This document shows, one piece after another, positions 13,174 through 20,965 of a stretch of 64,000 nt of DNA. The translations under genes were made by a program, and so were the position numbers. The DNA lies in the NCBI RefSeq assembly GCF_021398715.1, contig NZ_CP090347.1, positions 2,108,001 to 2,172,000 on the forward strand, read 5' to 3'. Origin of the DNA: Microbacterium binotii. Lineage in GTDB: Bacteria; Actinomycetota; Actinomycetes; Actinomycetales; Microbacteriaceae. The notes under the pieces were generated by a model. That model had not been told where the DNA came from, did not search any database, and saw nothing but the letters and a program-made list of their open reading frames with translations. How positions within the stretch are numbered: position 1 is the first letter of the stretch; every line of letters begins with the position of its first letter.

Positions 13174-14148
13174 TCAGATGAGGTTGGGCAGAAGGACCGC
13201 GACCTGCGTGGCGGTGACGAGACCGGCGAGACCCACGAGCGGGACGAAGACGATCCAGGTCTTGCGCCAGCCGAAACGGCGCAGCGACCAGATGGCACCG
13301 AGCTCCGCCCCCAGGAGGAACTGCAGCCCGAAGATCAACGCCCAGACCGTCCGGAGGTCGGTGGCCAGCGCCCTGTCCTGCGGAGGGAGCGTGACGGAGC
13401 TGGTCTGGCGTGCACCGCGGGGCTTCCCCTCCCCCACGAGCATCGCGTCCACGTACTGCACGCCCACGGGGGCGAGAGGTCCGCCACGAGCGGTCATGAG
13501 GATGAGGCGACTCTCGCCCGCTCGGGGGTTCGCAGGCGCGGGATCGCCGGCGTACCGCGTTCCCATCGTCTCGAAGACCAGCTCTCCCTGCCCGGTCGTC
13601 ACCGTGAAGCGGTCTCCGGGAGCCAGGCGGGACAGCGACCCGAAGGGGCCGCCGTAGGCGAAGGATCGCCCCATCAGCACGCTGACCCCGACCTGTCCGG
13701 GCAGTACGGTGTCGCGCCGATGTCCGGGCCCGCTCATGAGCGTGCCCGCCGATGTCCCCTCCACGACGACGTCGTGGAGACCGATCTCCGGGATGTCGAT
13801 GATCGCCACCGGATCGCCGTCCGCGAGCAGGACATCCTCGAAGTCGCCTTCCGAGACCGGCGCAGTCCCGTCGGCGAGTTCCGCACGGAAACGGTCTCGC
13901 AGCTGCTGCTGACCGGCGTGATAGGTGATGTTGCCGATCACGACGATGGCCAGCAGGAACGTCGCGACGACCGTGGCGATCATCACGAGGGTCGCGCGGA
14001 TGACGGCCTGGCGAAGCGTCAACGGGGGTCGCGGCGGACCGGGGGGCCGACGGGGCATCCGCGGGGGTCTGCCCGGCCGCTTCGCCGACTGCCGGGGTGG
14101 CGCCGGTGGCCTCGGCGGCTCCTGCGTCACAGCCACCACCGCACTCAC
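13174..14148 (-). CDS. Sortase-fold membrane protein lacking the catalytic triad
   Basis: 324 residues. A Pro/Arg-rich cytoplasmic tail (1-45) is followed by one membrane helix (about 50-72), a sortase-like beta-barrel (about 112-240) and two C-terminal membrane helices (about 265-285, 298-320). The barrel is recognisable from AIIDIPEIGLHDVVVEG, a GPGH..T..PGQVGV stretch and GGPFGSLSRLAPGD. In active sortases GHR, TC and a later Arg are catalytic. Here the aligned positions read MGRS (Arg161 for His), LMTA (Ala220 for Cys) and VQY (Gln231 for Arg), by eye. It is therefore probably a pseudo-enzyme or binding scaffold. The GTG start overlaps the preceding TGA (GTGA). The fold call is by pattern; an HMM or structure match would decide it. 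Confidence 0.7.
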   Translation of the reverse strand: MSAVVAVTQEPPRPPAPPRQSAKRPGRPPRMPRRPPGPPRPPLTLRQAVIRATLVMIATVVATFLLAIVVIGNITYHAGQQQLRDRFRAELADGTAPVSEGDFEDVLLADGDPVAIIDIPEIGLHDVVVEGTSAGTLMSGPGHRRDTVLPGQVGVSVLMGRSFAYGGPFGSLSRLAPGDRFTVTTGQGELVFETMGTRYAGDPAPANPRAGESRLILMTARGGPLAPVGVQYVDAMLVGEGKPRGARQTSSVTLPPQDRALATDLRTVWALIFGLQFLLGAELGAIWSLRRFGWRKTWIVFVPLVGLAGLVTATQVAVLLPNLI

Positions 14149-14873
14149 GCGACGCCCGCGGCGGGAACGGGGCGAGGTGCGACGAGCGTCGTCGCGGTGA
14201 TCCGCAGAATCACGACCGCGAGCGCGATGAGCGCGAGCCCGGTCAGCAACAGCCACGGCAGGACGTAGACCACCGCCGCGCGGCTGACGGCCGCGGTCTC
14301 CTGTCCGTCGATCTGGGCGGGAGGAGTGAGGGTCACCCGTCCGACGACGAACGGCCACTGTCCCGAGCCGCTCAGCGTCGTCGTCACCACGCGAGTCTCC
14401 TTCGGCTTGAGCGAGTGGACGCGCACCTCGGCGCCGTCGATGCGCGCACCGAACACGGTGGCGATGCTGAAGTCGGCCGTGGCGTCGATCGTCTCCGACG
14501 AGAGGTTGCGCAACGTCACCCACAGCTCCGTCGCTCCCTCCAGCGGATTGAGCGTCGGCCGTGAGGTGCCGCCGATATCGCTGAGGTAGAGACCACCGGC
14601 GATCTCCATGTCGCCCGCGGCGGGCACCGGCGCGGGCGAGTCGGTCGCGACCGCGTTCGCGCCGGAGGCCTGTGATGCTCCGGACGACGAGCGACCCACC
14701 GACGGCGTGCTCTGGGCCGGGGCCGATGTCCCTACGACGGGCACGCTGATGCCGATGCCGTCTGCATCCGTGTCGTCCGCGTGGGCGGGGACCGCGATGA
14801 GGGACACGGCGACCAGCGCCGCGCCCGTCGCGAGCATGCTGCGCGCCCAGCCGCGCACTCGGGTCGGCGACAC
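14145..14873 (-). CDS. Secreted, membrane-anchored protein related to the second domain of DUF916/WxLIP proteins
   Basis: 242 residues. It has an N-terminal signal (VRGWARSMLATGAALVAVSL, cleavage after AHA near 32), a Ser/Ala/Pro-rich linker (40-85), a beta-sandwich (about 88-195), one membrane helix (about 203-223) and a short cytoplasmic tail. The sandwich contains RPTLNPLEGATELWVTLRN, which parallels NPSLNPFDGSASVTLTVTN of the upstream DUF916 protein, so the two are partial paralogues: this one lacks the N-terminal DUF916 domain. The GTG start lies one base after the upstream TGA. Probably displayed on the outer face of the membrane with the upstream protein. Confidence 0.65.
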   Translation of the reverse strand: MSPTRVRGWARSMLATGAALVAVSLIAVPAHADDTDADGIGISVPVVGTSAPAQSTPSVGRSSSGASQASGANAVATDSPAPVPAAGDMEIAGGLYLSDIGGTSRPTLNPLEGATELWVTLRNLSSETIDATADFSIATVFGARIDGAEVRVHSLKPKETRVVTTTLSGSGQWPFVVGRVTLTPPAQIDGQETAAVSRAAVVYVLPWLLLTGLALIALAVVILRITATTLVAPRPVPAAGVA

Positions 14874-14874
14874 G

Positions 14875-15963
14875 TCAGCTCCCCGTTCCGACGGTCTTGC
14901 GCTCCGCGACGGCCCGCTCGGCTTCCGCGCGGGTGAACGCCATCCACTCGGCGGCCCGCTTGTCATCCCGGCGACGTCTCCAGCGCAGGTACACCACGAA
15001 GAGCCCGCCGAGCACGAGGAGGGCGACGACGATCCACGGCACGGCCCAGAACGCCGCCTCGCGGTCCACCTGCGGAGCAGGCGGCGCCTGGCCCGTTGCG
15101 CCCGTCTGATCGCCTCGTGAGTACAGGGATGCGGTCGCGTTGACGTACACGTACTGACCGATCGGGCCGAGATCGTACGTGACGGTGCGGGAGGCGCCCG
15201 GCAGGAGCTCGTCGAGGTTCTCGAGCCGACGCTCGACGAGGTCCGTGCCGAAGAAGCTCTTCGCCATCAGCACCAGGGTCGGCGCGAGGGCGACGTTGCC
15301 TTCGTTCGTGACGGTCAGCGTCACGCTCGCCGAGCCGTCGAACGGATTGAGCGATGGGTTGTACGTCGCCGTCATCCCCGTGATGTTCAGGAGCGACTGC
15401 AGGTCGCCGGCGACCCGCACGTACATGCGTGTGCCCACCCGGCGATCCACGAGGATCTGATCAGACGGCGACTGGGAGGACACGATGAGTCCGCCGGCGT
15501 GATCTCCGGGAGGTGCGTCGGCCGGGACCTTCAGCGTGAAGCGGATCGCTCGAGCATCTCCTGGAGCGAGCTCGAACTGCATCCGCGTCGAGCCGTCCTC
15601 GAGCACGACCCAGGAACCGGAGTCACTGGCTGCCGCGTTCGCGTCCAGGAGAGCGAAGTCCCCTTCCTCGGTGTTGAACGCGTCGGTGGCGTACACGGTG
15701 ACCCGCTGCGCCGTCGTGCCGGTGTTCTGCACGCGATAGCAATCCGCGACCTCCTGCCCCGGTGCCGCGTCATAGGTGAACCGCGAACGACCGTCAGCGG
15801 CTCCGGTGTCATCGCAGGGACCGCCGGCGATGGCCTCGGTGTCGTCGGCGCGCGCAACAGAGGGCGCGACGACGGTGAGAAGGCCTGCCGTCAGAAGCGT
15901 CGCCGACAACGCGATGATCGCGCGCAGCGCAAGGGCACCCGTTCGGGTTCGGGTCTCGAACAC
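14875..15963 (-). CDS. DUF916 (WxL-interacting protein type) membrane-anchored protein
   Basis: 362 residues. Signal peptide 1-39 (cleavage ARA/D), N-terminal beta-sandwich 60-165 with APGQEVADCYRVQNTG and the hallmark PPGDHAGGLIVS (151-162), a second sandwich 185-285, a membrane helix 305-327 and a basic RWRRRRDDKR tail. In Firmicutes, DUF916 (plus DUF3324) proteins bind WxL-domain proteins and peptidoglycan. Here a WxL-like protein is encoded immediately upstream and a shortened paralogue immediately downstream. GTG start with GGAG about 10 bases upstream. A strong hairpin lies in its 5' spacer. Role here is inferred from the family. Confidence 0.8.
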   Translation of the reverse strand: MFETRTRTGALALRAIIALSATLLTAGLLTVVAPSVARADDTEAIAGGPCDDTGAADGRSRFTYDAAPGQEVADCYRVQNTGTTAQRVTVYATDAFNTEEGDFALLDANAAASDSGSWVVLEDGSTRMQFELAPGDARAIRFTLKVPADAPPGDHAGGLIVSSQSPSDQILVDRRVGTRMYVRVAGDLQSLLNITGMTATYNPSLNPFDGSASVTLTVTNEGNVALAPTLVLMAKSFFGTDLVERRLENLDELLPGASRTVTYDLGPIGQYVYVNATASLYSRGDQTGATGQAPPAPQVDREAAFWAVPWIVVALLVLGGLFVVYLRWRRRRDDKRAAEWMAFTRAEAERAVAERKTVGTGS

Positions 15964-16072
15964 GGATCATTTACTCCATATCTGGCTGACCGCCGCGGGT
16001 CCACGCGGTGAACGGGCGGCGAACAGGGGCAAGCGATTCGCCGCGCCCGGGCGCGGGCCCGAGCGCGGCGGT

Positions 16073-16103
16073 GGGGGTGGGACGCGCCGGGCGCCCCACC
16101 CCC
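16073..16103 (-). terminator. Strong hairpin between the WxL-like and DUF916 genes
   Basis: A perfect 9-bp inverted repeat (GGGGGTGGG at 16073-16081, CCCACCCCC at 16095-16103, 13-base loop) lies just after the stop of the WxL-like gene. There is no T run on the minus strand, so it may be a partial terminator or an mRNA-stabilising hairpin that sets stoichiometry inside the series. Confidence 0.5.
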
Positions 16104-16109
16104 GGGAAC

Positions 16110-17165
16110 TCACTTCGAGACGACGGTGACCGTCATCGTCGAGGTGTAGGTGCCCGCCGGGGTTCCCAGCGGAGCAGTCAGCGTCAGCGCGGCCGACAGG
16201 TCGGTCTTGCCCGTTCCGGCGCCCGCGGGCGCCTCGGCGAACTTCGTTTCCGACGCCCCGGTGAGTGCCGACACGGCGGAGACGCCGGTGGCGGTCGTGG
16301 TGCTCTTGACCGCCGGGACGATCGCCAAGGCGGTGGGATCGATGGTGTTCGATCCGCTGGTGAAGGTGGCCACCGAGGTGTTCACCGTCCAGCCCGGCTT
16401 GGTCGCGTAGCGCTCGTCGCTGACCTGGAAGGTGGGCAAGGTGCCGGTGGACACCGACTGGCCGGCGTTGTCGAGCGTGGCCGAGCCCAGCGTGGCCTTC
16501 TCGCCGGTGGGGATGCTCAGCGAGAGCGCCCCATCGACAGGAGCAGCCACGGGAGCCTCGATCACGATCTGACCCGTGGGATCGGTCGGGTCGGTGGGCG
16601 TGGTCCCCTGCGTCGGGTACTCGTACGTCCAGTCGGCCGTACCCGCCGTGACGTGGATGTAGGCGAAGGCGCCGAGGCCCACGAACGTCACGCCGTTGTT
16701 CTTGGTGTACGCGATACCCATGCTGTAGTCGCCACCGGCGGCCTTGATGGGTGCGAACGAGGCACCGGGGAACTGGTTGAGCGCGGCGGGCGCCTGCAGG
16801 ACGCGCTTCGTGCCCGGCTCGAAGCCGATGTCGACGCGCGTCGCCCAGTCGCTGATCGAGGACTCCTTGCCCCGGGGCGAGATGAAGATGTAGGTCGACT
16901 CGGCGTCGGCGGGCGCATCGGCGAATCGCTGGTCGGGGTCGGTGGCGCTGGGCGCTCCCACGAGTCCGGTCGTGTACTCGAGCTGCGTGCCCGAGGGCAC
17001 CACGACGCCGGTGTCCAGCGAATAGAGGAAGTAGGGCTCGGGCGTGCCGTTCGGCGTCCAGTCGCCGACGGCCGCGGATGCGGCGCTGGCACCGAACCCG
17101 GCGACGCCGAGTCCGAGCGAGAGGGCGAGGCCTGCGGCCGCGACCTTGGTGATCGAGAGTTTCAT
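16110..17165 (-). CDS. Secreted WxL-like surface protein
   Basis: 351 residues. Signal peptide 1-32 (MKLSITKVAAAGLALSLGLG..). An N-terminal beta-rich region (35-180) is followed by a Thr/Pro/Asp linker (188-200) and a C-terminal beta domain (201-351). The last part fits a divergent WxL domain: FQVSDERY then GWTVNT (258-263, a W-x-V core) and a terminal PAGTYTSTMTVTV (336-348), where the second Trp motif of classic WxL domains is replaced. No membrane anchor or sorting signal, so it is either released or held non-covalently, as WxL proteins are held on peptidoglycan. The neighbouring DUF916 protein supports the call. ATG start; an AAGGACATCTCGAC ribosome region is just upstream. Confidence 0.6.
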   Translation of the reverse strand: MKLSITKVAAAGLALSLGLGVAGFGASAASAAVGDWTPNGTPEPYFLYSLDTGVVVPSGTQLEYTTGLVGAPSATDPDQRFADAPADAESTYIFISPRGKESSISDWATRVDIGFEPGTKRVLQAPAALNQFPGASFAPIKAAGGDYSMGIAYTKNNGVTFVGLGAFAYIHVTAGTADWTYEYPTQGTTPTDPTDPTGQIVIEAPVAAPVDGALSLSIPTGEKATLGSATLDNAGQSVSTGTLPTFQVSDERYATKPGWTVNTSVATFTSGSNTIDPTALAIVPAVKSTTTATGVSAVSALTGASETKFAEAPAGAGTGKTDLSAALTLTAPLGTPAGTYTSTMTVTVVSK

Positions 17166-17191
17166 GTCGAGATGTCCTTTGGGGTTCGGGC

Positions 17192-18292
17192 TCAGAGGGT
17201 CACGAATGCGAAGAGGGGTGCCGTCTGCGACGGCGCGAGGAATCCGAACTTCTCCTTGACCCGACGGGGGGTGCCCGCCAGACCACCGGTGAAGTTGGTG
17301 AGGCTCGTGGTTCTGCTCGGGTCGACCAGGGCCGCGAGCGAGGCGTCGTACTTCGCGTCGCCGGGGGTGATGCGCGCGCGCTCGACCACGAGGTAGGTGT
17401 CGCGACCGAACGTCGTGTTCGCGTAGTAGGCGGCGTTGGGCACGGTGCTCGCACCCGAGCCGGTCACGGCCGCGGTCCCCGACACGGCGCTACCCAGCGA
17501 GACACCCGTGGACGCGGCGACCGTGTTCACACCGGCGGCCCCGGTCACCTGAGCGGTCCAGCTGGCGACCGAGAACGGGATGATCTCCCCGGCGGCCAGC
17601 ACGGTGGCGTCGTTCTCAGGGGTGGTGTTGTTCGAGTCGATGCCCGCCTTCAGGCTCGGGTTGCCGATGGCGCCGAGGAAGAAGGAGCGCGTTCCCGAGC
17701 CGTTCTGCGGGAGGCGGGGGTTCACGGCGACACCGTCGATGGAGGTCAGCGTGCCCTCGTAGATCTGCTTCAGCTGTGCGGCGGTGAGGTTCGCCCACGC
17801 GGCCGTGCCTCCCTTGTAGATGTAGGACACGGCGTCGCGGCCGAACGGCACATAAGCGAGCTTGCCGTCGGCGTTCTGGTTGGTGCCGGGGCCGCTGGAG
17901 GAACGGGCGATGTCGACCTGGCCGGTGATGATCTTGCCGTTGTAGGCGGTGCCGGTGATCGAGGCACGCAGCGCCGTCACACCGTTGCCCGAGCCCGAGG
18001 GGCGCTGGAAGTACGGTCCGCCGGACTTCGTCTGGATCTGGCTGCCCGCCCCCGTGGACGGGAACGCGTCGAACGAGCCGATCGTGTCACCACCGCTGGT
18101 CTTGACGCGAACGGTGGAGCCGGTCACCGAGGTGCCGTTGGCGAGCGCGTTGGCAGCATCCTGGAGGGTGTCGGAGCCGACGAGCACATAACTGTTGGAC
18201 ACGACCTCGGCGTTCGCCGAGCCCGCCACGAACCCGCCCGCGACGACGACGCCGAGCGCCGCCGTCACGGCAGCAAGCCGCTTGAACTTCAT
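17192..18292 (-). CDS. Secreted PstS-like substrate-binding protein (second)
   Basis: 366 residues. Signal peptide 1-28 (cleavage ANA/EVV). PstS-type periplasmic-binding features follow: VLVGSDTLQDAANAL (36-50), GPYFQRPSGSGNGV, VDIARSSSGPG, LAYVPFGRDAVSYIYKG, LTAAQLKQIYEGT and LPQNGSGTRSFFLG. The Asp of the usual SD phosphate motif is replaced by Ser in ARSSS. No lipobox and no C-terminal anchor, so it should be released into the wall space. It lies in the pst series between the large 827-residue protein and the WxL-like protein. The ligand may be phosphate or a related anion. Confidence 0.75.
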   Translation of the reverse strand: MKFKRLAAVTAALGVVVAGGFVAGSANAEVVSNSYVLVGSDTLQDAANALANGTSVTGSTVRVKTSGGDTIGSFDAFPSTGAGSQIQTKSGGPYFQRPSGSGNGVTALRASITGTAYNGKIITGQVDIARSSSGPGTNQNADGKLAYVPFGRDAVSYIYKGGTAAWANLTAAQLKQIYEGTLTSIDGVAVNPRLPQNGSGTRSFFLGAIGNPSLKAGIDSNNTTPENDATVLAAGEIIPFSVASWTAQVTGAAGVNTVAASTGVSLGSAVSGTAAVTGSGASTVPNAAYYANTTFGRDTYLVVERARITPGDAKYDASLAALVDPSRTTSLTNFTGGLAGTPRRVKEKFGFLAPSQTAPLFAFVTL

Positions 18293-18337
18293 GGTGTTCT
18301 CTTTCTGTCGGGTGAGAAGGGTGATGCGGAGGAGAGG

Positions 18338-20821
18338 TCAGAGGCGTCGGCGCAACCGGCCGACGAACGGGACAGCACCTGCGGCGGCGACGCCGGCGAG
18401 CAGGCTCATCGGAAGCGCCTGGGTCAGCGCGCCGGTCTCGGGGTCGTCCGGTGTGGCGCCCGCGGACAGCGCCCCGGATGCCGCCCCGGACGCGACGGGG
18501 TTCGGGGCGGCCGCGACCGGCGCAGCGGGCGCGACCGCGGACGCGGGCGCGGTCACAGGGGCGGGCGTTGCCGGAGTGGGCCGGAGAGTGGGTACCGGCG
18601 CCGGCGCTTTCGCGTCGATGGCGTCGGCGGCGGCGAGCGCCTGCGTGCGCCACGCCGCCGGCAACGGCGCGTATCCCTCGGGCAGCTGCCCCTGGAGGTT
18701 GCCCGGTGTCTGTCCGTCCTTCGCCGCGAAGCGGATGAAGCGCGCGTAGCTGGCCGCCACCGTGTCCGAGTTGAGAGACGTGTTCGTCGCCGCATAGACC
18801 GGGATGGCGAGCGGGTAGGCGTTCGCGTCGGCACGCACGGCCGCGGAGAACGGGTCGAGAGCGAGAACCTGCGGCTGCGATTCGGAGGCGGTCATCAGCG
18901 ACGCAGCGGCCAGGATGTTCGAGGTGTCCGGGGCGACGAACGTTCCCGCGGCGTTGCGCAGCCTCGCGGTGACCGTCTGATAGCGGTGGGCGGACGAGGT
19001 GTCGGTCATCGCGATGACCTTGCGGTCACCGACCAGATCACGCGCCTTGCGCTGCCACTTCGGCGGTTGCGCGATCGGATCCCACTCCCCCACGTTCAGT
19101 CCGTCACCGCGGAGCGCGTAGTAGGCCCCCGAAACGAGATCGTTGGTGTACGGCCGCCACGCGACGGAGTTGAGAACACGCGGCTCTCCCGCGTACGCCT
19201 CCTCCGGATCGACCTTGGGGAAGTCGTCGCGCGGCAGTTCGAGCGCATTGCCGGTCGGGTTGACGTTCGCGTCCGTGGACGCGTAGGGGTTCACCTTCAT
19301 TCCCCACGGATCCGCTTCGCCCGCGAGGAAAGCGGCCGCCTCGTCGTCCGCCAGGATGTAGTTCCACACCGCTCGCGCGTAGCCGGAACGCCCGAGCGGC
19401 ACCATGAGGTCGGCGACTGCCGGGCTCACGATGGCCTGGTCGCGCCAGGTCGGGTTCACCGAGAGGAACTCCGGGTCGAAGACGATGTTGCGCGGATTGC
19501 GACCGAGATGGCTCGTGTCGGCGTTCGTGGGCAGCGCGTCCGTGTAGCTCGACGTGAGCAGTTTCGCCAGCAGGCGCGGCGTGAGGTTCATCTCCTCGAA
19601 CGGGCGCCGCGCCGCATCCTGTTCCTCCGGCGCGGCCACGGCTGACGGATAGCGATCGACGGCGAAGGTCACGGCGATTCCGGTCAGAGCGATGGGGGCG
19701 TACGTGAGCGAATCCACCTCGCCCGCGCGGGGGCGGACGGGCTGCGACGTCAGTGCGAGCGGCGAGTCGGCCACGGTGTTCGCGCTCTCCGCCGCGTCCA
19801 TGTCGGTCGTCGTGATGAGGGTGTAGGCATCGCCGTCCTCGGCGCCGCAGAGGTTCGGCTGCCACGAGGAGACCGCGTCGCTCGCGAGCTCGGAACCGGC
19901 CAACTGCTGCTCACCGACACCGATGGCGCAGTGCGTGCCCACGGGCTGGAAGTCCAGCCGCACAGCGATTCGGTGCTTCCACTGTTCCCAGAACAGCGGG
20001 GAGGCGGTGTTCGTGCCTGCACCTCGCGGAACCACGACGAGCCAGCACGGCTGTCCGGTGACCGAGCCGTCGGTCCCGGTCACGGCCGCGCCGCAACCGA
20101 GGCCCGGTGATTGCAGGGCGGTCTGCAGCTCGAAGGTGACGGCTCCGGTCCCGGAGCTGTTCGAGCCCGCCCAGGGGATCTCGTTGGTCGTGTACCGGGT
20201 GAAGTAGGCGTTCTCGTTCAGGTTGACGCCCGGGATCCGCTGATTGTCATCGTCGATGCTGCGCACCACATCCGAGACGCCGGTGTTGGCGTCCGGCACG
20301 GTGCGGAAGGGGATGCCGGTGTAGGAGCCGTCCAACCCGCCCTTGCCGAAATAGGAGTAGCGGGCATCCTCCGGCGCGATCGCATCGGCGGAAGCGCGGC
20401 CGTCGTCCCGGCGCGCACCCGGGGTGGCGAAACCGCCGAACTGGCAGGTCGTGCGGGAAGGGAGGTACTCGGCGTCGTCGTTGATGACATCTCCCCAGCA
20501 CTGCATGATCTGGAGGAAGTTCTCGCCGCCGGTCTGACCGCTCGGCAGGGTGGATGCCTTACCGCCGGTCCACGAGACCGAGACTGCCTGCGCGACCAGG
20601 TCGGCGGTCTGCGAGACGGTGACCTTGAGATCGGGCATCGGCGCGTCGCCGAGGTAGATGTCCTGGTCCTTCGCCGTCACGGTCACTGCCGACGACGAAG
20701 AGGCATCCTCCGCGCGCGCTGCGCCCGTGACGACGAGCGACACCGACAGCACCGCCGCGCAGGTCACGATGCCTGCCGCGAAGGATCGCACCCACGTGCG
20801 GACGAGTCCGTTTCGGACCAC
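18338..20821 (-). CDS. Large secreted PstS-like protein with C-terminal membrane anchor
   Basis: About 827 residues with the GTG at 20821; an upstream GTG at 20863 would add 14. Signal peptide ends at ARA/EDA near 37. The long exported region shows PstS-like pieces: EMNLTPRLLAKLLTSSY, a GRSGYARAVWNYILAD segment, and DPFSAAVRADANAYPLAIPVY near the end. The N-terminal 400 residues have no family I recognise and include several Cys (CWGD, TTCQFGG, GLGCG, QPCW, THCA, NLCG), perhaps disulfides. An Ala/Pro/Val-rich stalk (about 705-785) leads to a C-terminal hydrophobic helix and an RLRRRL tail. No LPXTG-type motif. It looks like a tall membrane-tethered binding protein. Confidence 0.6.
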   Translation of the reverse strand: MVRNGLVRTWVRSFAAGIVTCAAVLSVSLVVTGAARAEDASSSSAVTVTAKDQDIYLGDAPMPDLKVTVSQTADLVAQAVSVSWTGGKASTLPSGQTGGENFLQIMQCWGDVINDDAEYLPSRTTCQFGGFATPGARRDDGRASADAIAPEDARYSYFGKGGLDGSYTGIPFRTVPDANTGVSDVVRSIDDDNQRIPGVNLNENAYFTRYTTNEIPWAGSNSSGTGAVTFELQTALQSPGLGCGAAVTGTDGSVTGQPCWLVVVPRGAGTNTASPLFWEQWKHRIAVRLDFQPVGTHCAIGVGEQQLAGSELASDAVSSWQPNLCGAEDGDAYTLITTTDMDAAESANTVADSPLALTSQPVRPRAGEVDSLTYAPIALTGIAVTFAVDRYPSAVAAPEEQDAARRPFEEMNLTPRLLAKLLTSSYTDALPTNADTSHLGRNPRNIVFDPEFLSVNPTWRDQAIVSPAVADLMVPLGRSGYARAVWNYILADDEAAAFLAGEADPWGMKVNPYASTDANVNPTGNALELPRDDFPKVDPEEAYAGEPRVLNSVAWRPYTNDLVSGAYYALRGDGLNVGEWDPIAQPPKWQRKARDLVGDRKVIAMTDTSSAHRYQTVTARLRNAAGTFVAPDTSNILAAASLMTASESQPQVLALDPFSAAVRADANAYPLAIPVYAATNTSLNSDTVAASYARFIRFAAKDGQTPGNLQGQLPEGYAPLPAAWRTQALAAADAIDAKAPAPVPTLRPTPATPAPVTAPASAVAPAAPVAAAPNPVASGAASGALSAGATPDDPETGALTQALPMSLLAGVAAAGAVPFVGRLRRRL

Positions 20822-20965
20822 GAGAACACCCCAGTTCCGGCCGCCCCAGCGACCACACCACACGTTAGGAATCCCGTGCGAATCGGCTGTGTCCGCACCG
20901 GGAATGACCGGATCCGCCGGCCATCGGGTTGCCTTCCGGCAGGTGAACGGCGGGTGCCGCGGGCG

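Noticed and set aside
12412..14268. A 618-codon plus-strand frame across pstB and the pseudo-sortase gene
   Set aside because: Mirror frame of genes with clear motifs; its own translation shows no domain.
18338..18480. Sorting signal (LPXTG-type) at the C-terminus of the large PstS-like protein
   Set aside because: The end has a hydrophobic helix and Arg tail, but the preceding residues (ETGALTQALP) do not fit any sortase motif I know.
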